From the NCBI GenBank assembly GCA_019454045.1, contig SKCR01033663.1, forward strand, positions 372,001 to 436,000: 64,000 bases of DNA, read 5' to 3'. Below, one piece after another: positions 36,801 to 46,719 of the stretch (its first letter is position 1; each line of letters starts with the position of its first letter). Below the pieces are notes generated by a model. It saw only the letters and a program-made list of their open reading frames with translations, was not told where the DNA came from and searched no databases. The DNA is from Zanthoxylum bungeanum. Taxonomy: Eukaryota; Streptophyta; Magnoliopsida; Sapindales; Rutaceae. Both the position numbers and the translations under genes were made by a program.

Positions 36801-37132
36801 GCGACTTTGAAAGAAGCTGAAAGAAATTATTTGGATTTGAAATTTTATCACAGAACTTGAAATTGTAGCTAGTATTGCGGATTTTATCTTAATGTATTGT
36901 GATAATAGCAGAGCTATTGCGTAGACTAATGAGCCGAGAGCGTACTCCAAGTCTAAACACTTGGAAAAGAAATAAAGCGTGATTAGAGAAATCATTGAAC
37001 GAAAAGACATAGTGGTCTTAACGATTCAAGGACAAGACAACATAGCAGACCCGCTTACTAAGGTCTTACCTCCTAAGATATTTGATAAACATGTGGAGGA
37101 AATGGGACTACGGTACCATCTGAATTGGCACT
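33850..37132 (+). pseudogene. Cop3: Ty1/Copia gag-pol pseudogene
   Basis: Copia domain order is visible: gag zinc-knuckle remnant (HYKKSRHSKKDYPE, about 33956-33997); GAG-pre-integrase (LYDKDNYLICECSLSNGHYV, 34340-34420); integrase (34690-35500) with IPQHNGVFEQRNH around the catalytic Glu; reverse transcriptase (35600-36240) with MDVKMTFLNGFLD, KSIYGFKQA and YVDH in place of YVDD; RNase H (36640-37130) with STTEGEFIA and DNIADPLTKVLPP. Many in-frame stops and frameshifts, and most of gag plus protease are gone. The terminal peptide HLNWH before the stop matches Cop2, so Cop2 and Cop3 are related families. The lineage within Copia is not resolved. Confidence 0.9.
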
Positions 37133-38659
37133 AAGCAAGTGGGAGTTTTTTGGAGTTGGTGCTTGAAGCGCAATTCCGAATAATATATTGTACATTATAT
37201 TTTATTATTTATTAATAAACTAATTATATTTTCATTCCAACCTTATTAATGGTAATGTCATTATGCATATTAGTTTGATGTATAAATATGCTGAGAATGA
37301 CATCGACCTTAGGATAGTCATATAGTAATATTAGACACTGGGTGGTCCGACATTAGGATAGTATTACTATTATAAACCATTCTTAAAGTAAATATCCATA
37401 GTCATTGGTTTTGGAATACGGTCGAATCCCTTTAACCTATAAGACTAATACATGCCGTATTTTGGATTTAGAGTTCCAATGGTTTGACCCAATGTACCAT
37501 CAGCAAGGGAAACTCGTATAGACATATTAATATTTATTGGAGTGAATACTGAATCACTCACAAGTGATTCCTAATAGTTGGAAGTACACACCACCGTCAA
37601 TATGAATCTCATCGAGTCGAGTAGCACATGTGATCCTTTGACTACATGATAACATTGATTTTGTGTATGATCATCCATACTTTGATGCCATATATGTCAG
37701 AGACCTTTCATGATCTGACCGCTAGATGTTCTTTGGGTGTGGACCGATGCACTCGTTAATCAAGTGCGTATCAAGATATGATTCATTGGCCCGTATGTGT
37801 ACCATAAAAGGGTTAAGGTATCCATGTAAGTAAGTCACGATTCTTAAGACTTTGGCCAAAGCCGATCACCTAGGGTGGATCGCATATGTCATAAATAGTG
37901 TTCTGACAAGTTATAAAGAATCATGGAGATGTCGACATGAGATGTGCGCCTCAGAAAGTTGACAGTGTAATCTATGATTCTTAAGCACAACTCGGATAGC
38001 CTCAACGGAGGGATTGTTAAACATATGTAACGGCCTCGACCTGTATAGTTCATAAAAGTCGTACGTGTTTTTCGCGAATTCGACGATGGTCAAATTGTGT
38101 ACATATAAGCTAGGTTTATATGACAAACGTGTATAGACTTAGAGAGTCCCATAATATAAAATGTACTCGTTGAGCACTTTGGTAGCCGATAATATTTGAT
38201 AATAAATAATATTTGATATTATAATTATCAACTAAAATAATTAAGTGTTATTGGATAACATTAAATATTTACTTTGACTCAATTCGATTAATTAGATTAA
38301 TCAAAAATCACACAAGGGTTTTGTTGTAATTTCATAAATATCTCTATCATTGGAGGATATTTTGGTAGTTACAAATATGTAATAATAAGTGTATTTGGCT
38401 TGATTCAATTTGATTAAATCAAAGTGGTGGACAAAGGTAATTAGTCATATCTAATTATTCATATTTGGACTATTTGGATTAAGCCCATACAAAGTTTATT
38501 AAAACTTTTATTAATTAAAATTTGCAAAGGTTTTTCTATAAAAGGCAAGCTTGAGCAAGTTTTTAATCAGGCTTCAGAAAGCTTTAAAAAATCAAGAATT
38601 TGAGATATTAGCCTAAGTAAAACAAGTGTTTAAAGAAGCTTTGGAAGTTCTCTAATACA

Positions 38660-38840
38660 CTTCAACAAAGAGAAGAAGATTGGATCTTGGAACCAAGCTT
38701 GCTAGCTTTTTGAATTCTCTACAATATTTCAACAAGGAGAAGAAGATTGGATCTTGGAACCAAACTTGCTAACTTTGGAAGTTCTCTATAATATTTCAAC
38801 AAGAGAAGAAGATTGGATCTTGGGATCAAGCTTGCTAGGT
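38660..38840 (+). repeat. 66-67-bp triplication downstream of the TATA box in LTR A
   Basis: 'agaagaagattggatcttgg' begins at 38671, 38738 and 38804. The truncated sister LTR at 46720-48127 carries the same array near 47570-47755, so the expansion predates the duplication of the LTRs. Confidence 0.85.
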
Positions 38841-39228
38841 AAGTTTGATCTCTTCTCCAAAGCTATGTTTTCATTAGTGAGTTATCATTAGTGAGACATA
38901 TCGTGATGAATTATGTATTGGATACATAATAATATGGCTTGATGTTGAAATTAGGCTAATTAATTGTGTACGGATGTTTTGTAAGTATAAACATAATATG
39001 CTTGTAATTGGGTCAAATATGTTCATGTTGGACATGAAACATAAAATTAGAGTTTGGAACGCTAGAGGAAAGCTTAGAGCTATGACTACTATTCTAGAAT
39101 CACTTGACCATCTTTGAGTGACCTAAAATTATTCATGGGTCACTTCATTATGGCATTCTAATTTGGTTTTGTTTTGATTCAAACTAATGCATATATATAT
39201 ATATATATATACAATAAATGTATGTTTG

Positions 39229-39233
39229 TTATA
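39229..39233. other. Target-site duplication TTATA, left copy (Ath3)
   Basis: TTATA precedes Ath3 here and follows it at 45565-45569. Confidence 0.85.
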
Positions 39234-40038
39234 TGATCGGTGTATGAACACACACGTAACGCAAGCGCATGTATCGCTCAAGTAGTATAAAAATATCGAT
39301 CCCACGATGACTTAATTTCTACTATTGTTATTAATTATTGAAACTATTTATTTACAGGTATCTAATTAAAGGGAGAAGGGAATGATTGCTTGATTGGTTG
39401 GTTGAATATGGATTTGCTAAATAAATAAATAAATAAAAATACAAAATAAATCAAAGGAAATTAATAATAAAGAAAATAAATATCTAGGGTTGAGATTCCA
39501 CACAATATTATTCTAATGATGAATTGATTCTATTATATATGTGTAATAAATCTATTTGCTAACCTGGAACACGAAAATATGCAAAAGCCTCTTCCGATGA
39601 TCAGATGCAAACACCCAAAATAACTCAATTATTCATATGTCTATGTTAACCAAGTTACATGATTTCATTAAGTTCAAGTTTCAATTGTGGCTACCCCCGC
39701 CCGACAAGTAGATGTCTATCCCGGAAGGAAATCTACCTAAGGATCATTTGCCCCAAGGTGAGATCGTAAGCTATAGAATCTAAGACTGAAACCTAAAATC
39801 TCTTCGTCAAGTTCATTTTAAGTTTACCCCATCAATCTTATTAATGGCCAGTTAACAATAAGCATTAAGCTTAAGATTCAATAAACAAACCAAAGTATTA
39901 CCCATAATATAATTAAATCAATTATTAAACTCAAAAATATCGTGTTTCATTCATTCCCTAGAATAAAAAAAATTATGGGGGTTAGGGGATCCACCTTTAA
40001 TATTTCAAATGTAGAAATCTCACTTTATTATAATATAG
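39234..40038 (-). repeat. Ath3 3' LTR, truncated
   Basis: Matches 43766-44570 closely, then stops at 'aatatagaaatt' (40038), where internal sequence begins. About 990 bases of the LTR's upstream (U3) part and the polypurine tract are missing. The outer end with its target duplication is intact. Confidence 0.8.
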
Positions 40039-41140
40039 AAATTTTGCCTCCACCAATTTACAGCGACGATACCCACAAACGCTAATGAAATACACACAAA
40101 AGCAAAAGGACAAAAGAAACAAAAATAAACAAGTTAGTAACTAAACAAGTGAAACTTCTTATCCAAGTTAGTAGTTGTTTTATTTCTTTATAAATTACCA
40201 AATTAGTGAATTCTCCTATTATTTTTACTATTCTCCATATACGCCACCAACAAGGTATTAATCAAATCATTGTGCCCACAATATTATAAGTGTAGTTGAA
40301 AAGAGAGTAATATTTTTGTCCTAAAGTTATATCAAAATTCACATATTTTTAGCAATGGAATTTTTCTTTTTCTTTTTTTCTTTTTTTTTTAAATAACATC
40401 TTTAATCCATGTAGCGAGCTTTGGGTCAGTGACTCCCAAACCAGTTGGTTTTATGGCACTAGGTGTTAAGACACCCATACGGACTTAATTACTCGGATCT
40501 CGGATGTCATTTTTTTTATTAACATCTTCAATCCATATAGCGAGCTTTGATCAATGACCCCAAGCCAGTTGGCTTTAGGGCACTAGGTGTTAAAACACCC
40601 CTACGGACTTAATTACTCGGATCTCAGATTTTTTGTTATTATATACACAATATTTTTTTATTCCATCGCTTTTTTAGATGTTTCCTCCAATTAAACTAGA
40701 GCACTGAATATTACAAACTTTTCACTTGCAACTCATGGCCATATGTTACCATGCATATTGATAATACTTGTCAACTGAGCATATGAAGATCCAATTTAAT
40801 CAGTATTATGGAGAATTCACAAATATAAATAATTCAAAAGGAAATAAACAAAAATTAACTTGTTACGAAATAGGTTGAGATACGTCTCAGGGGTGGAAAT
40901 TCCTTACACGACTATCTCTAACACAATTTCACCTGGTTAGTCAAAAATCTCAAACAGAAAACAAATTTGTTTTTTAAAATTTACACAAAATAATAAAAAA
41001 ACAAAACAAATAAAAACAAGAAAGTCAAATATTCCCTCCCCCAAACCTAATTGAGACATTATCCTCAATGTCTGAAAAAGAAGAAGAATGGTTTAAAAGA
41101 TATCACCTAGTTAGCGTGAATTTGACAATTGCAGCTATAC
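40039..41140 (-). mobile_element. Ath3 3' internal region with a 126-bp duplication
   Basis: No gene seen. 'aacatctt.aatcca' begins at 40395 and 40521, and each is followed by ~115 matching bases ('gcactaggtgttaa', 'cggacttaattactcgga'). I recall this wording from the 3' part of plant Athila-like elements. 'gagacattatcctcaatgtc' (about 41053-41072) is also typical of Athila 3' regions. Confidence 0.55.
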
Positions 41141-41144
41141 AAAA

Positions 41145-41798
41145 TTATCGATTAAGATCTAAATATAATTTACGCTTCTTGCCACGATCATTATCATACC
41201 AGTTCAACTTGGAAACAATGGGGTTGATTTTTGGTTCATAGGCTAAGAGTTGGTCAATTAATTCATCGACTTTTCTCACAGTTAGGAATATGTCTTTTAC
41301 CGGTTTCAAGATGAGCCCAAGTTTGTTAGCATCTGTAAGAAATACAAAAAGAAAATCGAAAAATCCATCCACATTAAATAGTCTAATGGATTTCAGGTGG
41401 ATGTTCAAATTTGCTCATGATGCAACTGTGAATATTTCTTCCAACGTGCCTAGCCCGCCTGGTAAAGCAATGAAAGCGTGAGCGTGATTGATCATTTCAA
41501 TAAGTTTTTCAGACATGTCTAAGACAATGCATTCCTCTGCATTTGAGTCTCTGATGAGGTTTATATGTGCTAATGGTTTTGGAATGATTCCCAAAACATG
41601 GCTGCCACCTTCTTGCACGGCTTTTGAAACACATCCCATTAATCCAAGATTGCCACAGCCATATACTAAGTGCATGTGTCGTTCTGCAATAAGTCTCCCC
41701 AATTCTTTTGCAGCCTCCATAAATTCTTGTTTGGACCCAGAGTTCGATCCACAAAACACACAGATATGAGTAACTCATCGCTTGGAAGTGGTTTCCAT
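41145..41798 (-). pseudogene. LONELY GUY (LOG)-type cytokinin riboside 5'-monophosphate phosphoribohydrolase, captured retrocopy
   Basis: LOG enzymes release active cytokinin bases from cytokinin nucleotides in plant cells. One uninterrupted frame of 217 codons runs from ATG (41796-41798) to the stop at 41145, the usual LOG length, with no intron and no frameshift. Visible family motifs: CVFCGSNSG near the N terminus, LVYGCGNLGLMG (nucleotide-binding; usually YGGGxxGLMG), GSHVLGIIPK, and the signature ALPGGLGTLEEIF, followed by LFNVDGFFD and VDELIDQLLAY; it ends in a basic KKRKLYLDL tail. Two in-frame TGA stops break it: codon 8 (41775-41777) and the codon after TVAS (41415-41417), where the family usually has Trp. 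The DMxxRKAEM motif reads DMSEKLIEM, losing the conserved Arg. Plant LOG genes normally have several introns, so absence points to a spliced mRNA origin. It lies in the same direction as the element's gag. Confidence 0.85.
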
Positions 41799-42334
41799 TT
41801 TTCTCTTATCTGAATTTTATCTGGATGTGTCGAAGAGAAGAATGACGAGCTGAATTTATACATCCTAAAAAAAGGGTGAGTAATACTAGCACTAGCACCT
41901 GCCAAATGACAATTGTTAAAATAAATCATGAAAGTCAAAAAGTATAGATCTTGTCGGCGAAAATAAAGAAAATTACAACAAAAAAGCAAATCAAAGAAAT
42001 TATTTAAGGCAATGGAATTGTGTATGCAATACGCTTCTCGCTTGGTATAAAAATCCATTAAGATGCGTCTCAAGAATTCATTCCTTACTCGGCCATCACT
42101 AATGAATTAAATCTCATCTTTATGATTGCCAAACACCATTCCTCTTGTCTTGTTTTTCCTTAAATGATTTGTTTGTGTTTGTCCCTACAAAAATAACACA
42201 CAAAATTAAAAACTCTACAATATGTATACACAAAATGAAAACATAAATTTCAACAATAATAAAAATTGCATGGGTTGCCTCCCTGGTAGCGCTAAATTTT
42301 TCGTCTTTAGCTAGACGTGTCCGAAGTCCATCTA
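41799..42334 (-). mobile_element. Ath3 segment between gag-like frame and LOG copy
   Basis: At about 42270-42325 the minus strand encodes KDEKFSATREATHA, and its DNA contains 'agcgctaccagggaggcaac', wording I recall from the end of Athila coding regions. A pyrimidine stretch ending 'catttggcag|gtgc' (about 41895-41915, minus) could be a splice acceptor upstream of the LOG ATG. No other coding signal. Confidence 0.45.
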
Positions 42335-43630
42335 TCAAGGAGGCTTCAGCGTGGTTTTGGATGTCCGATTAAAGACAATCCCATGAACGTTTCTTTTGAA
42401 GGGTCTTTTCCAACGGTAAAGTGGCAAAAATAATTTTGTCTCATTCAGTGCTCGTGCCACCTTTTTAAAATTTGTCGCTCTAGTGATTCCTGAAAAGAAA
42501 GAAAGAAAATCAGGAGGTCTCGTATGGTGCTTGACTTTGAATGGAAGTTTCATTCTGTTAAGCTTCTGGGCGGTGTCTTTCATTTGTACTCCCCAATACA
42601 TTGATGTTTTTCCTCAATGCATGAGATCTTCAATATGGTCAGACATTTGCTCCTCCATTTATTTTGCATCTTGCTCCACTTTTTCAACACATATGTACTT
42701 CAGAATTTCATTGTTCAGCTCTTCATCAGTCATCTGTGAAATGCATGCTCCATAAGTGTCATCCTAAGGATGTAAAGATGTGTCTGATTGTAGGCCTTTA
42801 TCCATTGTGGTTGGTATGAACTGCTCGGGTATCTCTTCTTCAAACATCTGCGCAATGCATGCTCCAAAATCTTCATTTTGAGGATGCAGAGTTTTATCCT
42901 CATTTGTTGGTGTAGTTGGTACAGATAGCTCTGCTACCTGTTCCTCCTCAGAGATGTAATCAGCGACCAAAGAATTATCCAGATCAAATTGAAACTCTAT
43001 TGGTTCGGGCTCCAGAACTGATACCTCTAATTCTTGATATTGCTCAGCCTCTTCCCCTGAAAAGGTGTCATCGTGAAATCTTTGGTACTCGAAGGCTTTG
43101 TCAGTGTCATCTGAAAATGCTTCGTAAGGTGTGTAGTTCTGGTTTTCTGTTAATTGTCTCGCTTGATCTGTCATTCTCTGTAAAGTTGCTGCTATTCTCT
43201 AAGAGGTTTCATTTAATTCAGCTTCCCATTTATTGAACTTGTCATCCATCCGTTTGTTGTATGCCTCAAGCATGTCAATCAACCATTCTTCCTCTTATGG
43301 TTCTGGTTCTTGATAGGTTAATGGTGGATAAGATGGAGAATATGGTTTAGTGAAATATGATGGTTCTTCATTGACATACCAAGAATGATTCTGATAATTC
43401 TGCCACCCTGAATTGTAGTTGTACTCGCAATGATTGCTAGGGTGGTTACCATTACATATCTCACATCTCTGAAATCGTTGAGCAAATATTGTGTTATTTC
43501 TCTCTGACATCCATGGATAATTATTGGGCTGGACAACGGGCCTCAGAAAACTGGACTAATGTTCCCTGATTTGGGGTGTATCTACACCTCTTAAAGTTCG
43601 TAATGCTTCCTTCAGCCAATAATGTTCCAT
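42335..43630 (-). pseudogene. Ath3 Gag-like reading frame with CCHC-type knuckle, broken by in-frame stops
   Basis: One frame of 432 codons runs from ATG (43628-43630), about 110 bases after the PBS, to 42335. At least four in-frame stops interrupt it (near 43553, 43295, 43200 and 42764, probably one more near 42605), yet the frame never shifts. CEICNGNHPSNHC (about 43410-43450) is a CX2CX3HX4C knuckle as in Athila Gag. Downstream is a long acidic segment (about 42764-43140) rich in Glu and Asp, then a basic segment (VKHHTRPPDF, RWKRPFKRNV). The usual N-terminal two-thirds of Athila Gag is absent, so this is a shortened or specialised Gag derivative. Function unproven. Confidence 0.6.
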
Positions 43631-43740
43631 TTCAACCACTTGAAAAATAAAAGAAAGAAATAAAAATTACAGATAAAAATAAAGAAAATTAGATACAAGT
43701 AAAATAGATAGCTTCAAAATTAATAACTTAAGAAAAATAA

Positions 43741-43759
43741 GTCCCCGGCAACGGCGTCA
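43741..43759 (-). other. Primer binding site of Ath3 (tRNA-Asp type)
   Basis: The minus strand reads TGACGCCGTTGCCGGGGAC, one change from TGGCGCCGTTGCCGGGGA, the tRNA-Asp-type PBS known for Athila elements. It lies 6 bases inside the LTR edge. Confidence 0.85.
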
Positions 43760-43765
43760 AAAACT

Positions 43766-45564
43766 TGATCGGTGTATAAACACACACATAACGCAAGCGC
43801 ATGTATCGCTCAAGTAGTATAAAATATCGATCCCACAATTACTCAATTTCTACTGTTGTTATTAATTATTGATACTATTTATTTACAGGTATCTAATTAA
43901 AGGGAGAAGGGAATGATTGCTTGATTGGTTGGTTGAATGTGGATTTGCTAAACAAATAAATAAATAAAAATAAAAAATAAATCAAATGAAATTAATAATG
44001 AGGAAAATAAATATCTAGGGTTGAGATTCCACACAATATTAATGATGAATTGATTCTCTTATATATGTATAATAAATCAGTTTGCTAACCTGGAACACGG
44101 AAATATACAAAAGCCTCTTCCGATGGTCAGATGCAAACACCTAAAATAACTCAATTATTCATATGTCTATGTTAACTAAGTTACCTGAATTCATTAAGTT
44201 CAAGTTTCAATTGTGGCTACCCCCGCCCGACAAGTAGATGTCTATCCTGGAAGGAAATCTACCTAAGGATCATTTGCCCCAAGGTGAGATCGTGAGCTAT
44301 TGAATCTAAGGCTGAAACCTAAAATCTCTTCGTCAAGTTCATTTTAAGTTTACCTCATCAATCTTATTAATGGCCAGTTAACAAGAAGCATTAAGCTTAA
44401 GATTCAATAAACAAACCAAAGTATTACCCATAATATAATTAAATCAATTATTAAACTAAAAAATATTGTGTTTCATTACTTCCCTAGAATAAAAAAAAAT
44501 GATGGGGGTTAGGGGATCCACCTTTAATATCTCAAATGTAGAAATCTCACTTTATTATAATATAGAAATTATCAGTATTACCCAATTAAATCAAACCAGC
44601 CATAAAGGCAGTGTTATTATTTGTCCATAAACCAGTCATATAGGCGGTAATCATCTGTCACCTAAAGACCGACCATATAGGCGGTGTCACATTATGTCAA
44701 ATAAATAAAATCAGCCATTAAGGCGGTATCAACTTTAATCCATATTATTAAATTACAATTTTCATGTTATAAATTAAGTGAGATTAATCTACCTTATGAT
44801 ATTAAAGGTTTCACCCTTCCCCCAGCGGAAATTAACTACTAAACATAAAAGAAAGTAAAAACATAAAAACTATTATTACTACTAAAAATAAAAATACATT
44901 ACAAAACTACTAAAAAATCACACAAGATACAATCCTTAATTCTTATTCAAGAAACCAAGGAAAGTATGAAATTTACAAATGAAATGGCTTGGTATTTATA
45001 GGCAAAATTTTTCCTCCCCCAATTTCTCCATCAAACATGGCACCAAATCCTCCACTAAACATGCAAGCATGTTTGGTGGAAGTTTGACAATTGTCATTTT
45101 TTAATTTTTTTTTTTTTTTTTTGAAAATGACTTTAAAAATGACACATAACATACTTTCAGATTTTTCATCAATTTCGATCATGAAATCTTCAGAATTCAA
45201 ATTTCCTATGAACGTCAAAGTTGTATATCTTTGAGTCTTTTTTCATCTAGAACTTGAATCACCCCAATCCGATATCGGAATAAAATATTATGGCCAAAAT
45301 ACAACAATTGCGTAAAGCTGAAATTTCCGAAATTGTACTTTGTTAGAATGCCATTTCAAGTTTCCAACCTCCAAAATCCAAATGTCAAGTCCAGTTTTTA
45401 CCCTTATTTGTTCCAAATTTAGTCTTGATTGATTTCATTAAGTCCCGATTTAATTTTATATGTAAAAAAAATAAAAACACATCAAAACGTTCATAAAACC
45501 CAAGAAGCTAAACAAAATATTAAGTAAAAGATGTGGTAAATATTGATATATTTTCCGCTCATCA
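43766..45564 (-). repeat. Ath3 5' LTR (1.8 kb)
   Basis: TGATCGGTG...CTCATCA on the + strand; on the minus strand it starts TGATGAGCGGAAAATAT, the usual Athila LTR head. A TATA box (GCCTATAAATACC, minus) is at about 44993-45005. Three or four copies of an 'accagccatataggcggt' motif lie at 44590-44725. Confidence 0.85.
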
Positions 45565-46012
45565 TTATATAACATGTGTTGATGTTGGTTTTGATGTTAA
45601 AATTGGACTTTTAAGTGTATTGAAGTGTTTGGAGAAAATTGAAAGTGTTTAGAATTGAATTAAAGGCAAAAATAATATATGCCAATATTGTGCACAGGGT
45701 AGCGTCGTGACACTGAGCTATCAGATCTTCGGGCATCGCGATGCTCACCCATTCGCATCGCGACGTTGAGCATTCCTAGATTGAGCACGCCGACAACTAC
45801 TGCCCATGAGCGCTGAAACTTCATTTTCTCCATTTCAGAGTTTCCGGACTCCAATTTGGTCCATATTTTTTTCCTACAGACTCGTAACGAAATATAATAT
45901 TCTATAAAAAAAAAAATTTAAAAATACACCCATCCTTGATATCCATGGGTTATACCCACTTCCACTATACGAGGCACCAATCCGACCCTAGAGTCCCACA
46001 TCCGCCCCAACA
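45565..46012 (+). repeat. Right target duplication of Ath3 and end of LTR A
   Basis: TTATA at 45565-45569, then the end of the Copia LTR to CCGCCCCAACA at 46012. Three CpG-rich near-palindromes lie at 45702, 45733 and 45755. A minus-strand frame (45660-45854) has no motif. Confidence 0.7.
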
Positions 46013-46719
46013 GAATGGTATCAATGCATGTCTTAACCACACAACACATGTTGCATGTTTGACATGTGTTTTTTGAATATATGCCTCTATAATTTTAATT
46101 TAATTATGCATAAGTCATATTGGATATGCATTGCAAGTTATAAATTAAATTTTTTTTACCCAAGCATGTTAATGACTTTATTGTCATAAATCTCCCATGA
46201 TTAGGTGATTACTTTTAAGTAATAGTATTAATAATGTTGGAGTTTATTGGATGGTCCATCTTGTCAATACAGAGATGATGAGTTCTTATTACTAATGCCC
46301 AATACCGTCATTATTGTGAGGGTATAAGTGGTCAGAACTTAGGTCACTCCGGTAAAATACTAGATGTAGCGTGATGAGTTGACGTAGTCACCCAATACCG
46401 TCATTATTGTGAGGGTGTACTCACAAAGCTCATTAGTTCACATTGATAAGTATACACCTGGAACACGTCTTAATCCAGTACCGTCATTTTTGTGAAGATA
46501 AGAAACGATTCATGACCAAACTTAGGTGTCACATGAATGTGATTGACCTTGGAGGTATACCTAATGAGTTTATGAAGGCCAAGACTGTCATTATTGTGAG
46601 GGTGGAGTAAATGTCATGGGATCCACTTCCTGCTATGAAATTTTAATTGTCAAATTTCTATTTTTCGTTAAGAGAGATTATGAAATTATGTAAAGTAGTG
46701 GGATTGCACTAATAGATTT
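46013..46719 (+). mobile_element. Copia PBS and leader after LTR A (second internal copy, 'Cop4'), truncated
   Basis: TGGTATCAATGCATG at 46016-46030 resembles the tRNA-iMet PBS TGGTATCAGAGC with an altered end, three bases after the LTR. The leader then runs to about 46719, where sequence switches into the middle of another LTR copy. LTR A therefore has pol on its left and a PBS on its right. No gene seen. Confidence 0.55.
46225..46610 (+). repeat. 93-bp tandem repeat in the Copia leader, 4 units
   Basis: 'ccgtcattattgtgaggg' or a close variant begins at 46305, 46398, 46491 and 46585 (steps 93, 93, 94). The bases between are diverged, so only the core is well conserved. Confidence 0.8.

Larger units (their letters stand above)
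37151..39233 (+). repeat. Cop3 LTR ('LTR A'), left part
   Basis: Follows the polypurine-like 'caagtgggagttttt' after the pol stop. Its head (TGGAGTTGGTGCTTGAAGCG) is a diverged form of the Cop1/Cop2 LTR head. TATA box CTATAAAAGG at 38536-38545, then a 66-67-bp repeat, then CTAGGTAAGT (about 38837), a likely splice donor. Interrupted at 39234 by Ath3; the rest is at 45570-46012, for a total of about 2.5 kb, the same length as the Cop1 LTR. Confidence 0.8.
39234..45564 (-). mobile_element. Ath3: non-autonomous Athila-derived retrotransposon carrying a captured LOG-type gene
   Basis: A 6.3-kb element, read on the minus strand, with TG...CA ends and a TTATA target duplication. Order from the 5' end: LTR 43766-45564, PBS 43741-43759, Gag-like reading frame 43630-42335, LOG-like pseudogene 41798-41145, Athila-type 3' region 41140-40040, and a truncated LTR 40038-39234. 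There is no protease, reverse transcriptase, RNase H or integrase sequence, so it needed another Athila element's proteins. The two LTRs look about 95% alike by eye over 800 bases, indicating an old insertion. Confidence 0.85.

Noticed and set aside
39190..39220. (AT)n microsatellite as a possible matrix or origin site
   Set aside because: Simple dinucleotide run; the only supported significance is as a place where insertions occurred.
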